From: Simiduia curdlanivorans
Lineage (GTDB): Bacteria > Pseudomonadota > Gammaproteobacteria > Pseudomonadales > Cellvibrionaceae
NCBI RefSeq assembly: GCF_030409605.1
Contig: NZ_JAUFQG010000004.1
Location: forward strand, 3,073,108 to 3,137,107
DNA: 64,000 nt
Direction: 5' to 3'
Shown here: positions 44,728-54,339 of the stretch, in pieces
Position numbering within the stretch: position 1 is the stretch's first letter
How the letters are laid out: each line of letters opens with the position of its first letter
Program-made: the position numbers and the translations under genes
Notes under the pieces: generated by a model
Database searches by the model: none
Seen by the model: the letters and a program-made list of their open reading frames with translations, nothing else
Told to the model about the DNA's origin: nothing

Positions 44728-45525
44728 ATGGTGGAAGTCTGGACCGTGGCGAATCAAAAGGGTGGGGTTGGTAAAACCACTAGCGCAATTACCTTGGCTG
44801 GCCTAGCGGCTGCCTCAGGCAAGCGCGTGCTATTGATTGATATTGACCCTCACGGTTCGCTTTCCAGTTATTTTGGCAAAGACCCCGATCATCAAGAGCT
44901 AGGCTCCTACAGTTTATTTCAATTCAAGGATAAACTAAGCAAAGAATTCGTTGAGTCACTGCTGCTTCCAACGCCTATGCCTTTAGTTTCCATGATGCCC
45001 TCGTCAACGGCTCTCGCGACCCTTGAGCGTCAGGCCATTGGTAAAGATGGCTTAGGTTTAGTGCTAGGTAAAGCGCTTGGGTTGATTTCATCCACTATTG
45101 ATATTGCAATTATTGATAGTCCGCCATTGCTCGGAATATTGCTCGTTAATGCTCTAGCGGCTTGTGACAAACTGCTAATTCCGGTTCAAACGGAATTTCT
45201 GGCCCTTAAAGGCTTAGAGAGGATGACTCACACCTTGAAGATGATGTCGCGCTCGCGTCCAAAGGCAATTGAGTATGCCATATTGCCTACGATGTACGAT
45301 CGCCGTACTCAGGCGTCAATTTCCAGTTTGCGACACTTAAGAAATCACTACGGCGAGTTGGTTTTTCCTGGGCGCATACCGGTTGATACTAAGTTCCGCG
45401 ACGCCAGTAAGGGAGGGCAATTTCCGCATATTTTTAGTGCCGAAAGCCACGGCGTTGAAGCCTATCGTCAATGTTTAAAATGGTTTTCTACAATTAAAGC
45501 GCCAAACCTTGAGCATGTCTCGTAA
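44728..45525 (+). CDS. parC: ParA-like ATPase for chemotaxis array placement (ParC)
   Basis: A 265-residue ParA/MinD ATPase with Walker A QKGGVGKTTSAITLAG (residue 9 onward), IDIDPHGSLSSYFG and IIDSPPLLG. In Vibrio and Pseudomonas the like-placed ParC directs chemotaxis arrays to the cell pole together with ParP and CheA. Here it is followed, with a one-base overlap, by the parP-like gene. It is not the chromosomal ParA nor topoisomerase IV subunit ParC, which shares the name. Confidence 0.9.
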   Translation: MVEVWTVANQKGGVGKTTSAITLAGLAAASGKRVLLIDIDPHGSLSSYFGKDPDHQELGSYSLFQFKDKLSKEFVESLLLPTPMPLVSMMPSSTALATLERQAIGKDGLGLVLGKALGLISSTIDIAIIDSPPLLGILLVNALAACDKLLIPVQTEFLALKGLERMTHTLKMMSRSRPKAIEYAILPTMYDRRTQASISSLRHLRNHYGELVFPGRIPVDTKFRDASKGGQFPHIFSAESHGVEAYRQCLKWFSTIKAPNLEHVS

Positions 45526-46406
45526 TGATTAACAACCCAACCGACTCTGTCTGCGATTATCTCGCAGAACTCCTATACGAGGAGACACCTGCGCCTGAAC
45601 CAGAACCTGCGCTTGCGATGGTGGGCCAAAAGAGTGATCAGCTTGTGGGTCGGGCAGTCGTACAAACGAGCCCTAAGCCGTCGCCAGCTGTGCAGCCCTC
45701 CTATTTGGAAGCGCCCAGTTTCGATAAGGAAAAATTAGCCAAGCTGCTCAGGTCTGCTCCCTTGGCTCCCCAGCCGAGTAACGCTCCGGCGCCGGTTGCT
45801 CCTAAGGCGTCGCCACCGACAGCTGTAGAGCAGCCCATCCCAAAGCCAGCCCTTTCTGAAACTAGTCCAGTCTTAGAGCCAGAAGCCTCAGAAGCTTCAG
45901 AGCCCGTTAAGGAAATTGCTTGGTGTGAAAATGGGCGTCCAAGTTGGGCCCAGGAGCGCTTTGATGTGCTTCTTTTTAAGGTGCACGGGCTAACCTTGGC
46001 AGTGCCATTGATAGCGCTAGGGCAAATTCAGCCCATCACGCAAGAGCTTACGCCAATATTTGGACAGGCAAAATGGTTCATGGGGCTCCAACCCACGCCA
46101 ATGGGTCAAATTAAGACGGTCAATACGGCGCTTTTCGTAATGCCCGAACGCTACGATCCCGCCTTCTTGGCGTCGGCGAAATACGTCATTTCCATTGATG
46201 GCTTAAACTGGGGTTTAGCGGTTGATTCGGTACAACAACCCAGAACCTTAGACCCCGAGGACGTTAAATGGCGTCAGGGGCGGGGTTTGAGGCCCTGGTT
46301 GGCGGGAACCGTGAAAGAGCATATGTGTGCGCTAATAGATATACCTAACATGGGGGTTATTTTGGCGGGCTCAGATAAGAACACCAAGAAATCTAAAGGT
46401 GTTTGA
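45525..46406 (+). CDS. parP: CheW-domain array-placement protein (ParP-like)
   Basis: A 293-residue protein with a Pro/Ala-rich disordered N-terminal part (about 20-130) and a C-terminal CheW-like domain (about 145-285). ParP proteins bridge ParC and the CheA kinase at the pole. The overlap with parC and the repeated ITDDEFEALL motif in CheA, the presumed ParP/ParC contact, support this reading. The CheW domain is shortened and lacks a canonical array-interface segment as far as can be judged by eye. Confidence 0.85.
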   Translation: MINNPTDSVCDYLAELLYEETPAPEPEPALAMVGQKSDQLVGRAVVQTSPKPSPAVQPSYLEAPSFDKEKLAKLLRSAPLAPQPSNAPAPVAPKASPPTAVEQPIPKPALSETSPVLEPEASEASEPVKEIAWCENGRPSWAQERFDVLLFKVHGLTLAVPLIALGQIQPITQELTPIFGQAKWFMGLQPTPMGQIKTVNTALFVMPERYDPAFLASAKYVISIDGLNWGLAVDSVQQPRTLDPEDVKWRQGRGLRPWLAGTVKEHMCALIDIPNMGVILAGSDKNTKKSKGV

Positions 46407-46504
46407 ACGCTATATTTGCAACGTACTGGCATAGAAGCTGCTTTAATCTATATTAAAGAGACTGCCGTTAACAATTTGACGCTGCTCGTCGAGGAACTTT
46501 GAAC

Positions 46505-46990
46505 ATGGCTACTAGCTCTGCAAAAAATAAATCTAGCGATGACCCAATCCTGCAGTGGGTTACTTTCAAGCTGGCCGGCGAGACTTACGGTATCAACGTC
46601 ATGCAGGTGCAGGAGGTGTTGCGCTATTCAGAAATCGCACCGGTACCTGGGGCGCCTTCTTACGTTTTGGGTATTATCAATCTCAGGGGTAATGTGGTCA
46701 CGGTTATTGATACGCGCCATAGGTTTGGCTTGGAGTCAGGTGAAATCAATGACAATACTCGCATCGTCATCATTGAGGCAGACAACCACGTAGTGGGAAT
46801 ATTGGTCGACAGTGTTGCCGAGGTCGTGTATTTACGTCAGTCAGAAATTGAAACAGCCCCCAATGTTGGCAATGACGAATCAGCAAAATTCATTCAAGGT
46901 GTATGCCATAAAAACAGCGAGCTGCTAATTCTCATCGAGCTAAATAAGCTATTGTCCGGTGAAGAATGGGCCGATGTGGAAAATGTGTAG
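46505..46990 (+). CDS. cheW: Chemotaxis coupling protein CheW
   Basis: With ATG 46505 a 161-residue CheW domain coupling receptors to CheA. It contains WVTFKLAGETYGINVMQVQE, VPGAPSYVLGIINLRGNVV and the closing GVCHKNSELLILIELNKLL. GAGGA lies 9 bases upstream of this ATG. A TTG two codons earlier is also open. It is followed by DUF2802 after 15 bases. Confidence 0.95.
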   Translation: MATSSAKNKSSDDPILQWVTFKLAGETYGINVMQVQEVLRYSEIAPVPGAPSYVLGIINLRGNVVTVIDTRHRFGLESGEINDNTRIVIIEADNHVVGILVDSVAEVVYLRQSEIETAPNVGNDESAKFIQGVCHKNSELLILIELNKLLSGEEWADVENV

Positions 46991-47005
46991 AGCGGAGGCG
47001 AGCAG

Positions 47006-47452
47006 ATGGAACAACTAGTAACACAATTTTCTTCACTTGAAGTCATTCTAGTGGGTGTTGTTGCAATGAGTTGGGTTGCCATTGCGCTGGCTATGAGCAG
47101 CTTCGCTAAAGTTAGACGCCAAGAGGTTTTGGTGCGCGAAAGCTTAGAGGACCTTAGAAGGGCTATCCATACAAGCAACAGTGGTTTAGTGGGTATGGGG
47201 CGTAAACTACTCTCCATTGAAAAAAATGTGGTCATCAAAGGCACCAACAAAAAGGCGTCCAAAGCTGTAGAAACTCCGGTTCCAAGTCTGAAATATAGCC
47301 TGCCAAAAGCCGAGTCTCGGTATGCGCAAGCCGCTAACATGGTGAGCCAAGGCTTATCAGTTGCCCAAGTTGCAGCAGCAACCGGCATGTCTCAAGCTGA
47401 GGTGAATTTACTCGCTATGTTGCAAAGGCCTGCGATTGAAACGGTAAGCTAG
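47006..47452 (+). CDS. DUF2802 membrane-anchored protein
   Basis: A 148-residue protein with an N-terminal membrane helix (about 12-32), a coiled coil (about 38-60) and a C-terminal helix-turn-helix-like segment (YAQAANMVSQGLSVAQVAAA, then MSQAEVNLL). The layout matches DUF2802 proteins that follow cheW in Pseudomonas-type chemotaxis operons. The exact role is not known. GGAGG lies 9 bases before the ATG. Confidence 0.85.
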   Translation: MEQLVTQFSSLEVILVGVVAMSWVAIALAMSSFAKVRRQEVLVRESLEDLRRAIHTSNSGLVGMGRKLLSIEKNVVIKGTNKKASKAVETPVPSLKYSLPKAESRYAQAANMVSQGLSVAQVAAATGMSQAEVNLLAMLQRPAIETVS

Positions 47453-47453
47453 C

Positions 47454-47939
47454 GTGAGCAAAATAGGTTTGTTGACACTTAGTTTTTTACTGTTTTCCTG
47501 TCATGCAGTTGATATACGTGAAACCCATAGCTACCTATATCAAAATCATCCCTTACCAGAAAATGTTTGGAACTCTATCGATGTTGGCGTCACCAATACT
47601 CAGTGGTTACTTCAGCATGTCGGCCCGCCGTCATTTATCGAAAAAAGTAACGACCAGCAGACATTCACTTACCGCTATGAAGAACACGTTAAAAAACACA
47701 CGGCGGTGTTTCTTTTTTATCAGCGGCAAAAAACTGACAGGAAGGAAAAGGTTCACTCTGTTATTTTGAAGAATAATATAGTCGTGGCCCATAGCGATAT
47801 CACTCCTAGGCCACCAGTGTCTGAAACGGGCGTTAGTTTGCCGGCTAATGATGCAGCCGCTGAAGCAGAGAAAGATACCGGCGCTTCTAATCAGGAGGCA
47901 TCAGGTGCGCAGCCGGCCGAAGGCGCTAGCCCTGAGTAA
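47454..47939 (+). CDS. Putative lipoprotein of unknown role
   Basis: A 161-residue protein starting with GTG one base after the DUF2802 stop. The N-terminus MSKIGLLTLSFLLFSC looks like a lipoprotein signal with a slightly unusual lipobox (LFSC). The middle (about 35-120) with NTQWLLQHVGPPSFIE and a Tyr/Arg-rich strand resembles the small SmpA/BamE-like fold by pattern only. The tail (about 128-161) is Ala/Glu-rich and disordered. It is the last gene of the chemotaxis operon, ending 23 bases from the convergent yciK. Confidence 0.6.
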   Translation: MSKIGLLTLSFLLFSCHAVDIRETHSYLYQNHPLPENVWNSIDVGVTNTQWLLQHVGPPSFIEKSNDQQTFTYRYEEHVKKHTAVFLFYQRQKTDRKEKVHSVILKNNIVVAHSDITPRPPVSETGVSLPANDAAAEAEKDTGASNQEASGAQPAEGASPE

Positions 47940-47962
47940 TACTGAGTTCGATCGGCCGAGCT

Positions 47963-48724
47963 TTACGCTTCTCTAAACTCCGTTGTGTTGAATTGCTTAC
48001 CACTAACCCCTGCCGAATCTTTACCCATAAAATACAAGTAACTCGGCATGAGTGCGTCGGGCGTTTTAACGGAGCTTGGATTTTCGGCAGGGTAGGCTTT
48101 AGCGCGCATAGGTGTGCGTGTACCACCCGGGTTAATACTATTAATGCGCACTTTGCTGGTGCCATCTTCCTCGTCAGCGAGGGTTTGCATTAAATTCTCG
48201 GCTGCAGCTTTGCTGGCGGCGTAGGCTCCCCAATAGGCTCGACCTTTGTAGCCAACGCTAGAGCCCGTAAATAATACGCTAGCAGCCTCTGATTTTCGCA
48301 ACAGAGGGAGCAGGGCCTTGGTCATCATAAATGGGCTGTGTACATTTACTTGGAACAGACGCATCCACACATCTATGGCGTAATTTTCGATGGGGGTTCT
48401 GTCGCCCAAATCTGCCGCATTGTAAAGAATGCCGTCGATTAGCCCAAACTCCTCATTTAAGCGATCGCACATGTCGTTGTAATCTTTCTCGCTCGCACCT
48501 TCGAAATTGATGGGGTAAATCGCGGGCTCTGGCAAGGCTTCCGACACGATCAAATCATAGATTTTCTCAAGTTTAGAAATTGTCCGCCCCAATAGAACAA
48601 CGGTGGCACCGTAGCGCGCGAAGGTTAAGGCCGCGGTTTTCCCTATGCCACTACCCGCACCGGTAACAAGAATGATTTTATCTTTCAGCAGTTGATCGGG
48701 GGCTTGATATTCATTGATGTTCAT
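47963..48724 (-). CDS. yciK: Short-chain dehydrogenase YciK
   Basis: A 253-residue SDR enzyme with the nucleotide-binding loop VTGAGSGIGKTAALTFA, the NAAD-type strand, the catalytic Ser in FTGSSVG and the YAASKAAAENL motif. YciK-like SDRs are encoded with mupP, ubiG and mtaD in Pseudomonas, as here. Substrate unknown. It is the distal gene of the minus-strand operon, 11 bases after mupP. Confidence 0.9.
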   Translation of the reverse strand: MNINEYQAPDQLLKDKIILVTGAGSGIGKTAALTFARYGATVVLLGRTISKLEKIYDLIVSEALPEPAIYPINFEGASEKDYNDMCDRLNEEFGLIDGILYNAADLGDRTPIENYAIDVWMRLFQVNVHSPFMMTKALLPLLRKSEAASVLFTGSSVGYKGRAYWGAYAASKAAAENLMQTLADEEDGTSKVRINSINPGGTRTPMRAKAYPAENPSSVKTPDALMPSYLYFMGKDSAGVSGKQFNTTEFREA

Positions 48725-48735
48725 AGAGCTTTGTC

Positions 48736-49410
48736 CTAAAACCGCTTGGATATTCCAGTGTAGCTATAAATAAATTCCGCTAGCTCTTTAGAGCTTTTGG
48801 CAATTATATCCGCTTGCCAGTGTGATGCGCATTCGTTTTGACACATGTAGCCGTAGCTAGCGGCTATGCTAAACATGCCGGCAGCCTTTGCCGCGATAAT
48901 ATCGCGCTCGTGATCGCCTACATACCCCACTTTGCTCGGTGGCAAACTGAGCATTTCTGCTGCTTTATACAGCATCATGGGATCTGGCTTTGGCTTTTCA
49001 ACATCATCGCCGCAAATTAACAGTGTTGGCTGCGCGGGCAGAAAGCCTAGATACCTTTCGGCGTATTTGCGCGGTTTGTTGGTGGCAATACCCCAAGGCT
49101 GCCTTTCGTGCTCAAACCGAGCTAACAGCTCGTGCAGCCCTGTATATACCCGGCTATGTTTGCCGATGTTGTGTGTGTATTGATCGAGAAATTTCTGTTT
49201 TAAGTCATTGAAATCTTCGTCTATCTCACGGACTGAAAATGCAAGCTGTGTCATGGCTACGGCACCATGGTTGATCATAGGCAAAATTTCACTTAAGGCA
49301 AGTGCCGACATGTTCAGGCTCGCGCGAACAGCGTTTATCGTTGCTTCAAAATCAGGTGCTGTATCGACGAGGGTACCATCGAGATCAAATAAAATAACGT
49401 TATTAGCCAT
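48736..49410 (-). CDS. mupP: HAD phosphatase MupP (phosphoglycolate phosphatase family)
   Basis: A 224-residue HAD hydrolase with motif I FDLDGTLVDTAPDF, motif II near ATNKP, and motif III/IV KPKPDPMML and YVGDHERDI. In Pseudomonas the gene at this place, between ubiG and yciK, is the N-acetylmuramic acid 6-phosphate phosphatase of the cell-wall recycling bypass. The synteny here supports MupP; by sequence alone it could be called phosphoglycolate phosphatase (Gph). It overlaps ubiG by eight bases. Confidence 0.85.
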   Translation of the reverse strand: MANNVILFDLDGTLVDTAPDFEATINAVRASLNMSALALSEILPMINHGAVAMTQLAFSVREIDEDFNDLKQKFLDQYTHNIGKHSRVYTGLHELLARFEHERQPWGIATNKPRKYAERYLGFLPAQPTLLICGDDVEKPKPDPMMLYKAAEMLSLPPSKVGYVGDHERDIIAAKAAGMFSIAASYGYMCQNECASHWQADIIAKSSKELAEFIYSYTGISKRF

Positions 49411-50110
49411 GAGGCTTTACTGCATGCACGATGTAATTTACAGACACATCGTTAGGGTCTAATTTATATTTTTTAGTTATTGGGTTGTAAGCGAGGCCAA
49501 CCATGTTTTGCGTTTCAATGTTAGCGGCTCGCATCCATTGAGCTAATTCAGAGGGGCGAATAAATTTCTTATAGTCATGGGTGCCTTTTGGCAACAGTTG
49601 TAAAATATATTCAGCGCCTAATATTGCAAAGGCGTAACTTTTTAAATTTCGGTTTAAGGTAGAAAAAAATAAGTGTCCACCGGGTTTTGTCATGGCCGCG
49701 CAGGCTGCGATGACCGAACTAGGGTCTGGTACATGCTCTAACATTTCGAGACAAGTGACAACATCAAACTGTTGTTCATGCTCCTGGGCAAATTCTTCGG
49801 CTGTTGTTTGGGTGTAATGAATACTTAATTCAGACTCAAGGGCGTGTAGCCGTGCGATTTTGAGCGGTGCATCCCCCATATCAATGCCGGTGACCAGTGC
49901 ACCTCGGTGTGCCATAGCTTCGCAAAGCAAGCCGCCACCACATCCTACATCGAGTAATTTTTTCCCGGCAACCTTTGACTTAAGATCAATATAATTTGCC
50001 CTGAGTGGGTTTATATCGTGCAAGGGTTTAAATTCGCTCGTCGGGTCCCACCAGCGGGCTGCTAGCGCTTCAAATTTTGCGACTTCTGTACTATCTACAT
50101 TTGTGTTCAT
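49403..50110 (-). CDS. ubiG: Ubiquinone biosynthesis O-methyltransferase UbiG
   Basis: A 235-residue class I SAM-dependent methyltransferase with motif I LLDVGCGGGLLCEAMA and VTCLEMLEHVPDP. The N-terminal KFEALAARWWDPTSEFKPLH is highly typical of UbiG, which does both O-methylations in ubiquinone synthesis. It lies between mtaD (47 bases upstream) and mupP (overlapping). Confidence 0.95.
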   Translation of the reverse strand: MNTNVDSTEVAKFEALAARWWDPTSEFKPLHDINPLRANYIDLKSKVAGKKLLDVGCGGGLLCEAMAHRGALVTGIDMGDAPLKIARLHALESELSIHYTQTTAEEFAQEHEQQFDVVTCLEMLEHVPDPSSVIAACAAMTKPGGHLFFSTLNRNLKSYAFAILGAEYILQLLPKGTHDYKKFIRPSELAQWMRAANIETQNMVGLAYNPITKKYKLDPNDVSVNYIVHAVKPHG

Positions 50111-50157
50111 AAAATTGTTACCAAGTCCCGCGGGCTTGTAGATTATTCTTTCAAGAG

Positions 50158-51468
50158 TTAATTGGCGATTTTAGTCTGCCAATCTTGTGTGTTTTTAATA
50201 ATGCCATCCTGATCAAGGCTGGTGAGCCGTCTATTTTCTACCAATAGCCGACCGTCCACCCATACGTGGCTAATATTATGCGCGCAGTCGGTGTAGACCA
50301 GCTGGGAAATAGGGTCATAGACTGGCGTACTGAGGCCATCTATTTTAAGCACAGCAAAATCTGCGCGCTTGCCAACCTCAATACTGCCGATCTTATCCTC
50401 TAAACCTAATGCCTTAGCGCCATTAAGGGTTGCCATGGTTAATACGTCGTGAGCTGACAGCACGTCGGCGCGCTCCGCGGCCACTTTGCCTAGCAGAGCT
50501 GCCGTTTTCATCTCGCCGATCATATTAAGATCGTTGTTGCTCGCAGCGCCGTCTGTTCCGAGCGCGATATTGATGCCTGCCCTTTGAATGTTATCGGCAG
50601 GGCATATACCGCTGGCTAATTTCATATTGCTTTCGGGGCAATGGATCACATGGCATTGATGATCGGCGAGTAATTGCAAATCCACTGCATCGACTTGAGT
50701 CATATGTACGCATTGGGTTTTGGGCCCCAAAATGCCTAGCTTGGCTAAGCGCTCTATGGGTCTCATGCCATATTTAGCTAGGCTGGTCTCCACCTCTTCG
50801 GCCGTTTCGTGCAAGTGAATTTGAATACAAAGGTCTAATTCTGACGCGAGGGTCGCTACGCGCTCTAGGTGTTCATCAGACACTGTATAGGGAGCGTGCG
50901 GACCAAAGGCGATGGTTATTCTCGAATGATTGCGCATTTCATCGTGAAGCTTTAAGCCCTGGCTGAAGTATTGGTCCACGCTTGGCGTGCCCGGCGTAGG
51001 GAAATCCAACACGGGAAAACAAAGTTGGGCCCGAATGCCGGAAGCATGCACCACTTTGGCAGCGGCTTGCGGATAAAAATACATATCGGAAAAGCAGGTT
51101 GTGCCAGAGAGCAGCATTTCAGCGATGGCAAGCTCTGTACCTTGACTGACAAAATCGAAGCAAACATGTTGTGCCTCAGCAGGCCAGATATGCTGCTCTA
51201 GCCAGACTTTTAGCGGCTGGTCATCGGCAAATCCCTTCAGCAGCGTCATTGCTGCATGCCCGTGGCTATTCACAAGCCCGGGAAATAGCAGATGTTCGGG
51301 TAGATCATAATGATTAATAGGCTGGTAGCGCTGAGCCGCAGCGGCGCTGGTGCAAATGTCGATAATCGCGCCGTCATGGACTGCGATAGCACAAGCTTCC
51401 AATAGCTTGCCCTGCGGAACGACAGGTGCAATCCACCGAGGCTGAATCAAACAATCTATGGTCTTCAT
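50158..51468 (-). CDS. mtaD: TRZ/ATZ family amidohydrolase (MtaD-like adenosine deaminase)
   Basis: With ATG at 51468 the protein has 436 residues. A TTG six codons upstream is open but less likely. Metal-site segments are visible: FPGLVNSHGHAAMTLLKGF, IQIHLHETAEEVE, and GTDGAASNNDLNM. Synteny (mtaD-ubiG-mupP) and family suggest 5-methylthioadenosine/S-adenosylhomocysteine deaminase. It is divergent from gyrA with a 280-base gap. Its first 282 bases are repeated in inverted orientation at 63719-64000. Confidence 0.9.
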   Translation of the reverse strand: MKTIDCLIQPRWIAPVVPQGKLLEACAIAVHDGAIIDICTSAAAAQRYQPINHYDLPEHLLFPGLVNSHGHAAMTLLKGFADDQPLKVWLEQHIWPAEAQHVCFDFVSQGTELAIAEMLLSGTTCFSDMYFYPQAAAKVVHASGIRAQLCFPVLDFPTPGTPSVDQYFSQGLKLHDEMRNHSRITIAFGPHAPYTVSDEHLERVATLASELDLCIQIHLHETAEEVETSLAKYGMRPIERLAKLGILGPKTQCVHMTQVDAVDLQLLADHQCHVIHCPESNMKLASGICPADNIQRAGINIALGTDGAASNNDLNMIGEMKTAALLGKVAAERADVLSAHDVLTMATLNGAKALGLEDKIGSIEVGKRADFAVLKIDGLSTPVYDPISQLVYTDCAHNISHVWVDGRLLVENRRLTSLDQDGIIKNTQDWQTKIAN

Positions 51469-51748
51469 TGAATTTGAAAGCTCCAACGGTCTTGAATGGT
51501 TAAAAAGTGATCCATTCGGAGTAAAAAACGTGCAAATTTCAGCGCTTAATGGCCTTTTACCGAGCAGTATAACGTCGAACTGATGCCGGAAGCAGAGGGC
51601 GTGCCTATGTTATTGAAAATATGGTAATATCCGGCGCCTATAACTACCTCTTCGCGGGTCTTTCAAGACTGAGCTGAGGCAGCCTAGCCAGATATGATTG
51701 TGGGGTTTTTACCTCGGGTTAAAACAACAAAAAGGAAAGCTGTATTCC

Positions 51749-54310
51749 ATGGGTGAATTAGCCAAAGAAATTTTACCTGTCAACATCGAAGACGAGTTGA
51801 AGCAATCTTATTTAGATTACGCCATGAGTGTAATCGTCGGGCGGGCCTTACCCGATGTCAGAGACGGCCTTAAACCCGTTCATCGGCGCGTACTTTTCGC
51901 CATGAGCGAACTGAATAATGATTGGAATAAAGCCTACAAAAAATCCGCCCGTGTTGTCGGCGACGTGATTGGTAAATACCACCCGCATGGCGATTCTGCT
52001 GTGTACGACACCATCGTGCGCATGGCCCAGCCCTTTAGCCTGCGCTACATGTTAGTGGACGGGCAAGGTAACTTCGGTTCCGTCGATGGCGATTCCGCGG
52101 CGGCGATGCGTTATACCGAAATTCGCATGGCCAAAATTGCCCATGATCTACTTGCCGATTTAGATAAAGAAACGGTCGATTATGTGCCCAACTATGACGG
52201 CACAGAATTAATACCAGCGGTATTGCCAACGCGCATTCCCAATTTGCTGGTGAATGGTTCGTCCGGTATTGCAGTAGGTATGGCGACTAACATCCCGCCT
52301 CATAACCTAACCGAGGTTGTGAAGGGTTGTTTAGCGCTGATTGATAACGAAGATATTACCGTTGATGAGCTGATGGAATATATCCCCGGCCCTGATTTTC
52401 CAACGGCGGGTATTATCAACGGCCGGGCTGGCATTATCGAAGCCTACCGCACTGGCCGCGGTCGCATTTATATTCGCTCTCGCGCTGTGGTCGAAGTTGA
52501 CCCAAAAAATAATCGCGAGCGTATCGTCATTTCTGAAATCCCTTATCAGGTTAACAAGGCGCGTCTGATCGAAAAAATCGCTGAACTGGTAAAAGACAAA
52601 AAAATTGAAGGCATCAGTGAGCTGCGCGATGAGTCCGATAAAGACGGCTTGCGTGTTGTTATTGAGCTGAAACGTGGCGAAGTTGGCGAGGTTATCCTCA
52701 ACAATCTTTATGCCCAAACGCAACTGGAGAATGTATTTGGTATTAACGTCGTCGCCCTAGTGGATGGCCAGCCAAAAATATTGAACCTGAAAGAAATGCT
52801 GTCGCATTTCGTGCGCCACAGGCGAGAAGTGGTTACTCGGCGTACCGTGTACCTGCTGCGCAAAGCGCGCGAGCGCGGTCATCTGCTGGAAGGTTTAGCG
52901 GTTGCCATCGCCAACATCGACGTGGTGATTGAACTCATCAAATCCTCTGCTACGCCAGCGGATGCGAAAGAAGCATTACTCTCCCGTGGTTGGGAGTCTG
53001 GCAATATTAGCCAATTCTTGGAGCGTGCCGGCAGTGATGCCTGCCGGCCAGATGGCTTGCCGGAGCAATTCGGCATGCGAGAAAACAAGTATTATTTGTC
53101 GCCCGAGCAGGCTCAGGCAATTTTAGAATTGCGCCTGCATCGCTTAACGGGCATGGAGCACGATAAATTACTGGCCGAGTACCAAGAAAGACTAGAGCAA
53201 ATAGCGGGCTACCTCGAAATCCTAGGCTCTTCAGACGTGTTAATGTCGGTTATTCGCGCCGAACTTGAGCAAGTCATCGTTGATTTTGGCGACGAACGTC
53301 GCTCGGAAATTGTGACATCACGTCGCGACTTGACCATCGAAGATTTAATCACTGAAGAAGATCGCGTGGTTACCATTTCGCACGGTGGTTATGCTAAGAG
53401 CCAACCATTGAGTGATTACCAGGCACAAAAACGTGGTGGTCAGGGGCGCTCAGCGACAGCCGTTAAAGATGAAGACTTTGTTGAGCATTTGCTGATCGCG
53501 AGTACCCATGCGACAGTTTTGTTGTTTACCAATGCCGGTAAAGTTTATTGGTTGAAGGTGTTCCAAATTCCGCTCGCTGGCCGCCAAGCGCGCGGTCGAC
53601 CAGTGGTGAATTTACTGCCGCTGGAAGAGGGCGAGCGCATTACCTCTATCCTGCCGGTACAGGAATACGATGACGATCATTACATCTTTATGGCCACTGC
53701 CAATGGCACCGTTAAGAAAACCGTATTGTCACAGTTCGCTCGTCCGCGTAGCGTAGGTTTGCGTGCTATCGAACTAGATGAAGGCGATCAACTTGTGGAA
53801 ACCGCCATCACCGATGGTAATTGCGACATTTTACTGCTCGCCAGCAGTGGTAAGGCCGCTCGCTTTAAAGAGTCGGATGTGCGCGCCATGGGCCGGACCT
53901 CTAGAGGTGTGCGCGGCATTCGCTTGCACGAAGGTCAGACGGTGGTAGGCATGATTGTGCCGCAAGAAGATGGTTACGTACTGACTGTTAGTGAAAATGG
54001 TTACGGAAAACGCACAGAAGTTGCAGAATTCCCAACCAAGGGTCGCGGCACTCAGGGCGTCATCGCCATGTCCACCAGTGACCGAAATGGCGAGCTAGTG
54101 GGTGCGGTGCAAGTACTGGCCGGCGAAGAAATCATGTTGATTTCTGATCAGGGCACTATGGTGCGCACCCGCGTTGATGAAGTATCCGTGCTAAGCCGAA
54201 ACACCCAAGGCGTCCGTCTGATTAAAGTTAAAGATGGCGAGCAATTGGTGGGTGTCGAGCGCATTGAAGAGTCTGAAGAGGACGAATTAGAGGATCAGGG
54301 TGAGGATTAG
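51749..54310 (+). CDS. gyrA: DNA gyrase subunit A
   Basis: Type II topoisomerase subunit cutting and rejoining DNA. With ATG 51749 the protein has 853 residues; AAGGAAAG lies about 10 bases before it, and the open extension to 51698 is not family-like. It has the catalytic Tyr in AAAMRYTEIRM and the quinolone region HPHGDSAVYDTIVRMAQ with wild-type Ser and Asp. The GyrA box seen as QKRGGQGRSA is followed by a six-bladed C-terminal domain and an acidic tail. An identical copy lies on the other strand. Confidence 0.97.
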   Translation: MGELAKEILPVNIEDELKQSYLDYAMSVIVGRALPDVRDGLKPVHRRVLFAMSELNNDWNKAYKKSARVVGDVIGKYHPHGDSAVYDTIVRMAQPFSLRYMLVDGQGNFGSVDGDSAAAMRYTEIRMAKIAHDLLADLDKETVDYVPNYDGTELIPAVLPTRIPNLLVNGSSGIAVGMATNIPPHNLTEVVKGCLALIDNEDITVDELMEYIPGPDFPTAGIINGRAGIIEAYRTGRGRIYIRSRAVVEVDPKNNRERIVISEIPYQVNKARLIEKIAELVKDKKIEGISELRDESDKDGLRVVIELKRGEVGEVILNNLYAQTQLENVFGINVVALVDGQPKILNLKEMLSHFVRHRREVVTRRTVYLLRKARERGHLLEGLAVAIANIDVVIELIKSSATPADAKEALLSRGWESGNISQFLERAGSDACRPDGLPEQFGMRENKYYLSPEQAQAILELRLHRLTGMEHDKLLAEYQERLEQIAGYLEILGSSDVLMSVIRAELEQVIVDFGDERRSEIVTSRRDLTIEDLITEEDRVVTISHGGYAKSQPLSDYQAQKRGGQGRSATAVKDEDFVEHLLIASTHATVLLFTNAGKVYWLKVFQIPLAGRQARGRPVVNLLPLEEGERITSILPVQEYDDDHYIFMATANGTVKKTVLSQFARPRSVGLRAIELDEGDQLVETAITDGNCDILLLASSGKAARFKESDVRAMGRTSRGVRGIRLHEGQTVVGMIVPQEDGYVLTVSENGYGKRTEVAEFPTKGRGTQGVIAMSTSDRNGELVGAVQVLAGEEIMLISDQGTMVRTRVDEVSVLSRNTQGVRLIKVKDGEQLVGVERIEESEEDELEDQGED

Positions 54311-54339
54311 CCCCACCTGATTTATGAAAGAGAATTCAA

